Origin: an uncultured Clostridia bacterium
GTDB lineage: Bacteria; Bacillota; Clostridia; Christensenellales; QALW01
Direction of reading: 5' to 3'
Length of the DNA: 9,132 bases
NCBI GenBank assembly: GCA_900550765.1
Contig: URTC01000052.1
Span: 1 to 9,132, forward strand
In this document: one piece after another, positions 3,780 through 9,132 of the stretch
How positions within the stretch are numbered: position 1 is the first letter of the stretch
Layout: the number at the start of each line of letters is the position of its first letter
Notes under the pieces: generated by a model
The model's input: the letters and a program-made list of their open reading frames with translations, nothing else
What the model was told of the DNA's origin: nothing
Databases searched by the model: none
Position numbers and translations under genes: made by a program

Positions 3780-5126
3780 ATGGACTTTTTGAACAGCAAA
3801 ATAAAAACGCTTTATTTCAAATACCTTGCGGCCGCCTTCGGCAGCGCCCTGATTACTTCTATCTATTCCATCGTGGATATGGCAATGGTGGGCCAGTATC
3901 ATGGACCGGAAGGTACAGCGGCTTTGGCAGTTGTAGCACCCATCTGGAACATTATTTATAGTTTGGGGCTGTTAATGGGAATCGGCGGGTCTGTCCTTTT
4001 CAGCACGATTCGAGGTAAAGGGGATAGCCAGACACGCCAATCCAACGAATATTTTACAGTTTCCATCATCGGCTCCATCATCCTTGCTGTAATTGCGTGG
4101 ATTATCATCGTCTTTTTTGACCGGCCGCTGCTGCAATTTTTCGGCGCGGAAGGGCACACACTGACCCTGGCCAGGGAATATGTCCTGCCGATCAAATTCG
4201 TAGTGCCCTGCTTCCTGTTTACGCAGACGCTGGCAGCCTACCTACGCAACGATAAAAATCCCACATTAGCCACCACCGGAGTATTGGCAGGCGGCATCTT
4301 CAACATATTCGGGGATTACTTCTTTGTTTTCACCTGTGACATGGGAGCATTTGGCGCAGGACTTGCCACCGCTATCGGCACGGTGATTTCCATCATTGTC
4401 ATGCTTTCGCATTTCTTTAGGAAGAAAAACACCCTGCGGCTGGTTCGCCCTGCCAATCTGTTCCGGAAATTCCGGGAAATTTCGGTAACTGGGTTTTCCA
4501 CCTTCTTCATTGATATTGCCATGGGAATCCTAACCGTTTTATTTAACCGGCAGATCATGGCCCATTTGGGCACAAACGCACTTTCTGTATATGGGGTAAT
4601 TGTCAACATCAGTACCTTTGTGCAGTGCTGCGCCTATAGCGTGGGGCAGGCGTCGCAGCCGATTCTTTCTACCAACTTCGGGGCAGGAAAAGGAGAACGT
4701 ATTCGGCAAACCTTGCGGTATGCCATCGGAACGACAACCTTTTTCGGCATTATTTGGACAGTGCTTTGCCTTACAATTCCAAACCAGTTCATCCGCCTTT
4801 TTATGTCGCCGACAGAGGAAGTTTTGCAGATTGCCCCGGCAATTATTCGGCACTATGGGTTATCTTTTCTTTTAATGCCGCTCAATATTTTCTCTACTTA
4901 TTATTTCCAAGCGGTTATGAAACCCAAAGCGGCCTTTGTCGTTTCCATATCACGGGGACTCCTTATCAGCGGTATTTTAATTTTACTGCTGCCTATCGTA
5001 ACCGGAACAAATTCGATTTGGTTTGCCATGCCTCTCACAGAACTGCTTGTAGCAATTTATTTTGTGTGTATGATTGCTCGTTATACAAAACAATTATCAA
5101 CAGAAAGGAAGGAAATTCATGAATAG
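3780..5126 (+). CDS. MATE-family multidrug efflux transporter (MepA/NorM type)
   Basis: A 448-aa integral membrane protein of normal length for the family, with about twelve hydrophobic helices in two homologous halves. The N-half shows SIVDMAMVGQYHGPEGTAALAVVAPI and the family's Gly-rich GIGGSVLFSTIRGKGD after helix two; the C-half repeats the pattern with ALSVYGVIVNISTFVQCCAYSVGQASQPILSTNFGAGK. MATE proteins expel cationic drugs and metabolites using a Na+ or H+ gradient. AAAGGAGG (3762-3769) lies 10 nt before the ATG. Expression is probably governed by the leader terminator just upstream. The last codons overlap the start of a cytidylate-kinase-like gene by 8 bp, so both are likely co-translated. 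The substrate cannot be predicted; roles in drug resistance or in export of a nucleotide-like or sugar-like compound are both open. Confidence 0.93.
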   Translation: MDFLNSKIKTLYFKYLAAAFGSALITSIYSIVDMAMVGQYHGPEGTAALAVVAPIWNIIYSLGLLMGIGGSVLFSTIRGKGDSQTRQSNEYFTVSIIGSIILAVIAWIIIVFFDRPLLQFFGAEGHTLTLAREYVLPIKFVVPCFLFTQTLAAYLRNDKNPTLATTGVLAGGIFNIFGDYFFVFTCDMGAFGAGLATAIGTVISIIVMLSHFFRKKNTLRLVRPANLFRKFREISVTGFSTFFIDIAMGILTVLFNRQIMAHLGTNALSVYGVIVNISTFVQCCAYSVGQASQPILSTNFGAGKGERIRQTLRYAIGTTTFFGIIWTVLCLTIPNQFIRLFMSPTEEVLQIAPAIIRHYGLSFLLMPLNIFSTYYFQAVMKPKAAFVVSISRGLLISGILILLLPIVTGTNSIWFAMPLTELLVAIYFVCMIARYTKQLSTERKEIHE

Positions 5127-5715
5127 AATTATTACCATTGGCCGGGAATTTGGAAGCGGCGGCCGGGAATTTGGTCGACGGCTATCAGAAAAATTGGGAT
5201 TTGCCTATTACGATCAAGAAATCATCAGTGAGATTTCTAAAAGGACTTCTCTGTCCGAACAGTATGTCCAGGCAATCGCGGAACACCGTCCTTCCTTTTC
5301 TTTCCCGATCCATATTGGACAGAGCTTTTACGCTTTGGAAAATCCGGCTTTTGAGCAAACAATGATGATCTATCAGGAGCAAGCGCGTATTATTACAGAA
5401 ATGGCCGATAGATCCGACTGCGTCATTGTTGGACGTTGCGCAGACCATATTTTGAAAGAACATAGACCTTTTCGCATTTTTATCTACGCAGATATGGAAA
5501 GCAAAATCAAACGCTGCCGTGAAAAAGGCTCAGAAGAAAAGCTCTCTAATAAAGAACTCAGGCAGAAAATTTCCAGGATAGATAAAACGCGCGCCAAGTA
5601 TAATGAGTTCAATACCGGGCATTCAAGGGGCTACAAATTAAAATTTGACCTCTGCATCAATACGACTCAAACCGCCATGAAAGATATCGGTCCCGTTATT
5701 GCAAAACTATTTTAA
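5119..5715 (+). CDS. Cytidylate kinase-like family protein
   Basis: A 198-aa protein starting at the ATG 5119, with AAGGAAGG about 6 nt upstream; an upstream in-frame ATG at 5074 lies inside the exporter gene without a site and was rejected. It begins IITIGREFGSGGREFGRRLSEKLG, the modified P-loop of the cytidylate-kinase-like family (PF13189 type), where the usual GKS/T is replaced by GGRE. YYDQEII (30-36), VGRCADHIL (104-112) and IDKTRAKYNEFNTG (154-167, lid region) complete the pattern, ending DLCINTT. Members are assumed to phosphorylate a nucleotide or related small molecule in the cytoplasm, but the absence of the canonical Walker A lysine makes the activity uncertain. It overlaps the MATE gene by 8 bp and is followed by a strong terminator. 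The standard Cmk of the cell is longer and probably encoded elsewhere. Confidence 0.88.
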   Translation: MNRIITIGREFGSGGREFGRRLSEKLGFAYYDQEIISEISKRTSLSEQYVQAIAEHRPSFSFPIHIGQSFYALENPAFEQTMMIYQEQARIITEMADRSDCVIVGRCADHILKEHRPFRIFIYADMESKIKRCREKGSEEKLSNKELRQKISRIDKTRAKYNEFNTGHSRGYKLKFDLCINTTQTAMKDIGPVIAKLF

Positions 5716-5722
5716 TCCATTT

Positions 5723-5762
5723 AAAAAGCTCCGGCAGGTCAAAACGACTGCCGGAGCTTTTT
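5723..5762. terminator. Bidirectional intrinsic terminator after the MATE operon
   Basis: AAAAAGCTCCGGCAG (5723-5737) pairs perfectly with CTGCCGGAGCTTTTT (5748-5762), 15 bp around a 10-base loop. The A-tract on one side and T-tract on the other let it act on both strands. It starts 7 bp after the kinase stop codon and ends 2 bp from the 3' end of the facing regulator fragment. Confidence 0.93.
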
Positions 5763-5764
5763 CA

Positions 5765-6004
5765 TTATATCGATGCGGCGACACGAGCCTGTATAAGGTG
5801 TCGTTCCTCGTCCAAAGCCCCGATTTCATCAAGCAGCCGTATCTCATAATAAGCATTTGCAAAAATCATAAGCCCCTTTTCTGCTGCGTATTGCAGCAAT
5901 CGGTGATAAACCGGCTCTGTGCCCTGCCGCCAGGAAGGAAGCCTATACAAACAGCCGTATACCCTTAGAGATTGGAAGGGAATCGCTAAACGAATCGGAA
6001 CCGG
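5765..6004 (-). pseudogene. MerR-type regulator remnant, effector-binding domain only
   Basis: The minus-strand frame from about 6004 to the TAA at 5765-5767 encodes about 79 residues resembling the GyrI/BltR-like effector domain of MerR regulators: PVPIRLAIPFQSLRVYGCLY, then EPVYHRLLQYAAEKGL, then ANAYYEIRLLDE and LIQARV. The frame is closed by a TAG at 6026-6028. No N-terminal helix-turn-helix or dimerisation helix is found upstream, where the DNA instead holds a perfect 12-bp hairpin and the end of the next gene. There is no ATG; the only near-start is a TTG at 5950 with a weak AAGGG about 11 nt before it. Most likely a truncated gene. MerR regulators of this kind often sit beside MATE exporters, so it may be the exporter's former regulator. 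A free-standing drug-binding domain is a less likely alternative. Confidence 0.6.
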
Positions 6005-6026
6005 CGTGTCAGGCCACGCCGGTTCC
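5997..6026. repeat. Perfect 12-bp hairpin between the regulator remnant and the hydrolase
   Basis: GGAACCGGCGTG (5997-6008) and CACGCCGGTTCC (6015-6026) flank a six-base loop. There is no T-tract after it on either strand. On the minus strand it lies about 60 bp after the hydrolase stop codon and may act as a 3' stability element or as a factor-assisted terminator. It interrupts the regulator frame, so it could also mark the junction of the deletion that removed the DNA-binding part. Confidence 0.7.
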
Positions 6027-6086
6027 TACCGAAATACTTTTTACTTCCTTATGGGCCGCTGCCAAAAGGGCGGAACGCTTTTTACT

Positions 6087-8579
6087 TTATCTTAAATAAG
6101 CATTAATCTGATCGACACGGGCGTTGCCGTTTAAATCGCCCTTATAACATACCACCTTAATGGCCGAAGCTTCAACAGCTTCAAAATCAAAGGTCAGCTC
6201 CGTCTGTTTATTCCCGCGCACACTGCCTACGATCTTTTCACCGTCCGCTGTTACCAGCACTATGTCAAAGGAATCCAGCGTATAGCCAAGATCGGTGGTA
6301 TACAATACGATTTGATTGATTTTTACCGGCTTTGGGGGCAGAACCGTTAAAATGGCCGGATCCTCCTTTGTACAAACCTTTTCACTGCACCAGCCGGTAA
6401 AATGGCTGGTGGTACCGCTGGTCGCCCGGGAGGGCAGGCAGCGGGAATCGTATTTTTCATGGAAATCGTCGCAGGTGGCGGGGGCACCCAAAATCAGGCT
6501 GGCCTCGCCGTAGCCGGTTACCGTAATCTCCACCGGCTCAGATTCCACACCGTTTTCCATCACGAATTTTGCATAAAAGGTGCCGTCGCAGATCGGGAAC
6601 GCCACATAGTTGTTATCCTGCGCCATAATATAGGAGGGATTGCCGTCCTTATCCGTCAGCACACATTCGGCATTCTGATACCAGCTGTCATAGGGCTCAA
6701 ACACCGGCAAAAAGGTAATTCTTTTGTCGTTTTCCATCAGCTTCGTACGATTCTCCCACTGAATAAACGGCCTCACGCTTACGCTTTCGGGACCCTTGGG
6801 CGGCTCCTGCGTATATTGGCGGATTACAACAAACTTTCGGGTAACCCTGCTGCCGTCCGAGGCCTCGGCCGTTACCCTTACATTTCCGTTTTTGCCGCAC
6901 GCGCGCAGCAAGCCGTTTTCGTCATTCTGCGCTATGTCCGCGTCGTCCTCGCTCCAGCGCACGGGCCGGTTGGCCGAAAGCTGCAGCGTATCGCCCCGGT
7001 GCGTAAGCACGGTTTTAAAGTTTTGGGAGGTTATCATCAGCGGCCGGTCGGTAAAGAGCTCGGGGCGGCTGGTTACGATGATCACCCAGGAGCCGGCGTC
7101 CGGCTTGGGAGGCAGGGTATACGTGCCGTTTTCGGGAACAAATTCCTCGGCCAGCGTCAGGTTTCCGGTGTGAACGTCAAACCAGAACGCAGAATACGTT
7201 TCCTTTTTCAGCTGCTTGAATACGGCATTGGCCGGACCCGACTTAAACAGCATGGCAATATACGTATGGTCCTCCAGTGTTGACAGGCACATATCCACGT
7301 CAAAATCCCACCAGGCGGTATCGTCAAACCGGGGCGTGAGTTTCCACCAGGGAATGCTTTCAAACAGCTGGCGCATGGCGATCAGCTTGGCGCCGCCGGG
7401 CAGGTTCAGCCCTTCAAACCAGCGCATATAGCCGCCGTAATCCATCCAGTCGTTGCTATCATAATTGCCGTTCCAAACGCCGTGGGCGCCGTAGCCGTAG
7501 CCGAACACGCCGTTTAAGAAGGAACGGTAGCCCGCGCATACGGCGCCGTTTTCCGGGTTCCAAAGATGCTCGTAGCCGGTTTCGTAGTTCACCATCGGCT
7601 GGGTGGGCTTGTAGTTATAGAAGTCCCGGAAGTATTTGAGATTCGACATTCCCTGGGCCTGCAGGCCAAACCAGGAATGGAAGTACTTATCGCCCCAGGC
7701 CGTATTGTGGGCAAAGCAGCGGCCGTCGTTGCACATGTGCGCGGTAAGCGGGTGCTTATAGCAATCATTTAAATACAGCGTTTCCGCCACCACCATCCAC
7801 TTGCGGATTTCGGCACCGCCGTAAAAATCCGCGTCGCTCTCCTGGGCTACGGTCCACAGCACCGGATAAGCGCCGTACCGGGCCGACCACATCTTGGTCA
7901 GGCGCACCAGATATTCCGGCGTAAAGCGGTTATCGTTAATCGTAGGGGTAAAAAACAGCTGGGCATTGGCGTGCACCAGGCCGTTTTCGGCCAGATAACG
8001 GAATTTAACATCAAAAGCCTCGCGCAGAACGGCCACATCGGCCTCGTCGATGCCGTCGTGAAAATTCATCCTGGGCGGGGAAAGCGGCTCAGACTGATAA
8101 ACGGTAAAGCCCTGGGCAATGCGCATATCCACCATAAAGCGGAACTGCGATTCAATCCCCTCTACATTGGAATCGTTCCAATGCTCATGGGGCATCAGCC
8201 AGTGCGTATCTCCCAAATAAAAGAACGGCGTGCCGTCGTCGTGCACAAAATAGTGGCCGTCCTCGCTCACTTTTAAAAAGCCGTGCTTATAAATCGCATG
8301 TTCGCCGGTGTATTCCACGCACTCAATCGTGCCGGATACGCCGTGCAGGCCGGTGTCGCCCTTATTCGAACAGGCAGTCGTATACGTCCAGGCGCCCAGG
8401 CGCGTAAGCGCTACGCGCACACGCCAGACGTCGCCGCCGTCCCAAAAGGCAGGGCGGGTGAGTACGGTACCATCCTCACAAGTGAAAACAGCGGTCATTT
8501 CTACTTCGCTAAAAGGATCCGCATACGTTGCGGTGGCATGAAACGTCAGCTCGCCGCAGAGCCATTTTTGAAGCTGCAT
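6087..8579 (-). CDS. DUF5060 / apiosidase-like (DUF4038) glycoside hydrolase, cytoplasmic
   Basis: An 830-aa multidomain protein. Residues 1-90 match the N-terminal DUF5060 beta domain; about 105-400 match the DUF4038 apiosidase-like TIM barrel (YFVHDDGTPFFYLGDTHW opening). Candidate catalytic acids are Glu247 in LWTVAQESD and Glu333 in NYETGYE, by position at strand ends; this is inference. Residues 415-505 resemble the collagen-binding-like domain that follows DUF4038 (FWFDVHTGNLT, SWVIIV). About 515-588 looks like a bacterial Ig-like repeat, and 690-830 like a discoidin/F5-8-type sugar-binding fold. The family cleaves plant polysaccharide or related glycosides. No signal peptide or membrane anchor is seen, so it probably acts on imported oligosaccharides. 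GTGAGGT lies 8 nt before the ATG. No transporter or regulator is adjacent on this strand, and the substrate cannot be named. Confidence 0.85.
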   Translation of the reverse strand: MQLQKWLCGELTFHATATYADPFSEVEMTAVFTCEDGTVLTRPAFWDGGDVWRVRVALTRLGAWTYTTACSNKGDTGLHGVSGTIECVEYTGEHAIYKHGFLKVSEDGHYFVHDDGTPFFYLGDTHWLMPHEHWNDSNVEGIESQFRFMVDMRIAQGFTVYQSEPLSPPRMNFHDGIDEADVAVLREAFDVKFRYLAENGLVHANAQLFFTPTINDNRFTPEYLVRLTKMWSARYGAYPVLWTVAQESDADFYGGAEIRKWMVVAETLYLNDCYKHPLTAHMCNDGRCFAHNTAWGDKYFHSWFGLQAQGMSNLKYFRDFYNYKPTQPMVNYETGYEHLWNPENGAVCAGYRSFLNGVFGYGYGAHGVWNGNYDSNDWMDYGGYMRWFEGLNLPGGAKLIAMRQLFESIPWWKLTPRFDDTAWWDFDVDMCLSTLEDHTYIAMLFKSGPANAVFKQLKKETYSAFWFDVHTGNLTLAEEFVPENGTYTLPPKPDAGSWVIIVTSRPELFTDRPLMITSQNFKTVLTHRGDTLQLSANRPVRWSEDDADIAQNDENGLLRACGKNGNVRVTAEASDGSRVTRKFVVIRQYTQEPPKGPESVSVRPFIQWENRTKLMENDKRITFLPVFEPYDSWYQNAECVLTDKDGNPSYIMAQDNNYVAFPICDGTFYAKFVMENGVESEPVEITVTGYGEASLILGAPATCDDFHEKYDSRCLPSRATSGTTSHFTGWCSEKVCTKEDPAILTVLPPKPVKINQIVLYTTDLGYTLDSFDIVLVTADGEKIVGSVRGNKQTELTFDFEAVEASAIKVVCYKGDLNGNARVDQINAYLR

Positions 8580-8613
8580 GATTTTTTACCTCACAATTTT
8601 TTATCTTTCCCCG

Positions 8614-8642
8614 ATTATAGCAAACCCCAAAAGCAAAGTCAA
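8614..8642 (-). promoter_or_regulatory. Promoter of the glycoside hydrolase gene
   Basis: On the minus strand, TTGACT (8642-8637) and TATAAT (8619-8614) with a 17-bp spacer, about 34 bp before the ATG. A 12-bp palindrome TTTTTGCAAAAA (8658-8669) lies just upstream of the -35 and could be a regulator site, although A/T-rich palindromes also arise by chance. Confidence 0.82.
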
Positions 8643-8733
8643 TACCAAACAAAACTGTTTTTGCAAAAATATTCCCAACAAAATTGCCGTAAAAAATTTT
8701 CCGCAGCAGATATCCGCGGCTCCGGTTTTAAGA

Positions 8734-8762
8734 TTGACTTTTATTGTAAAATAGCGTATGAT
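8734..8762 (+). promoter_or_regulatory. Promoter of the ABC transporter gene
   Basis: TTGACT (8734-8739) and TATGAT (8757-8762) are separated by 17 bp. The promoter is divergent from that of the hydrolase, with the two -35 boxes about 90 bp apart, so one bound protein could influence both. Confidence 0.75.
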
Positions 8763-8804
8763 GATAGAAATAGTACAAAAGAAAGCTTTTTATAAAAAAT
8801 CTTT

Positions 8805-8837
8805 GCCGGCACAATGTAGACGCAGCGTACAGCCGGC
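8805..8837 (+). other. Inverted repeat in the ABC transporter leader
   Basis: GCCGGC (8805-8810) and GCCGGC (8832-8837) can pair across 21 bases, with TGTA/TACA extending the interior. It sits in the roughly 100-nt leader about 33 bp before the start codon. No T-tract follows, so it is not an attenuator of the usual kind; a structured leader affecting translation or stability is possible. Confidence 0.4.
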
Positions 8838-8870
8838 CGGAAAATATAAAAAAGAAGGGATGGTTTCGTC

Positions 8871-9132
8871 ATGAGCGAACCGATTCTGCGCTGCAGCGGA
8901 TTAACCAAAAAATACGGAAATCTGCTGGCGCTTGACAACCTCAATCTGGAGCTGCCCAAAGGCAAGATCATCGGTCTTTTAGGCCCTAACGGCAGCGGAA
9001 AAACCACACTGATCAAGCTGCTGGCAGGGCTGCTTACCCCCACAGCGGGCAGCGTGACCATCGACGGAAAAGTTCCAGGCCCCGAAACGAAAGCCTATGT
9101 ATCGTATCTGCCGGAGAGGCTCTATTTTAACC
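8871..9132 (+). CDS. ABC transporter ATP-binding protein, N-terminal fragment (runs off right edge)
   Basis: The first 87 codons of an ABC ATPase. The aromatic A-loop residue is Tyr15 (KKYG), Walker A is GPNGSGKT (38-45), and LAGLLTPTAGSVTIDG follows as usual. The segment where the Q-loop is expected reads SYLPER, with Glu in place of the usual Gln, a form seen in BcrA/YxlF-like exporters of Bacillota. Such ATPases pair with a separate membrane protein, probably encoded just outside the window. The ATG at 8871 follows AGAAGGGATGG, whose GGG lies about 11 nt away, a little far but acceptable. Transported substrate unknown; drug or peptide export, or a membrane-stress role, is typical of this subgroup. 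Confidence 0.92.
   Translation, partial: MSEPILRCSGLTKKYGNLLALDNLNLELPKGKIIGLLGPNGSGKTTLIKLLAGLLTPTAGSVTIDGKVPGPETKAYVSYLPERLYFN

Noticed and set aside
6087..6140. Dockerin-like phrase GDLNGNARVDQ at the hydrolase C-terminus
   Set aside because: Only one half-motif is present and it lies within the last strand of a discoidin-type domain, where an ARVDQINAY-like ending is normal. A dockerin needs two calcium-binding repeats.
6402..7283. Long plus-strand frame of 293 codons opposite the hydrolase
   Set aside because: It is the antisense shadow of a GC-rich coding sequence; the minus-strand product has clear domains and its own promoter and ribosome binding site.

Overview
The window looks like chromosomal DNA of an anaerobic, moderate-GC Bacillota, most likely a gut or rumen Clostridia of the Oscillospirales type. 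This rests on strong Shine-Dalgarno sequences, near-consensus sigma-A promoters with 17-18 bp spacers, intrinsic terminators, a DUF134-NifX protein, a MepA-type MATE exporter paired with a cytidylate-kinase-like gene, and a palindromic intergenic repeat of a kind I associate with gut Clostridia. The taxonomy is inference; there is no rRNA or marker gene.

Left block (1-1588, minus strand): a metal-handling cluster reading right to left. An extended -10 promoter drives a 262-aa DUF134-NifX fusion with a His/Cys-rich tail, then a ferritin with a complete ferroxidase centre, then the first 26 codons of a ZIP-family metal transporter that leaves the window. Ferritin and transporter overlap by one base. 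The order suggests metal sensing or cluster binding, iron storage and divalent metal uptake.

Next (1592-2817, minus strand): a compact two-gene operon with its own promoter and terminator, encoding a family 2 glycosyltransferase and a small DUF2304 membrane protein. They probably work together on a lipid-linked sugar for cell-surface polysaccharide.

The gap at 2820-3637 has no convincing gene. It holds two copies, exactly 230 bp apart, of a structured palindromic repeat, one of them joined to an inverted partner, and a stretch with several open frames that may be a gene relic.

Plus-strand operon (3638-5762): a near-perfect promoter, a short leader holding a 12-bp intrinsic terminator and a 20-codon open frame ending at the exporter's ribosome binding site, then the MATE exporter, then a cytidylate-kinase-like protein whose start overlaps the exporter's stop, then a strong terminator. 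The leader looks like a transcription attenuator, possibly ribosome-controlled, and is the most interesting element here. Facing it is the orphaned effector-binding half of a MerR-type regulator (5765-6004) with no DNA-binding domain.

Right block: a large minus-strand glycoside hydrolase-like protein (DUF5060, apiosidase-like DUF4038, collagen-binding-like and C-terminal beta domains), without a signal peptide and with its own promoter. Divergent from it, a plus-strand ABC transporter ATPase begins at 8871 and runs off the right edge.
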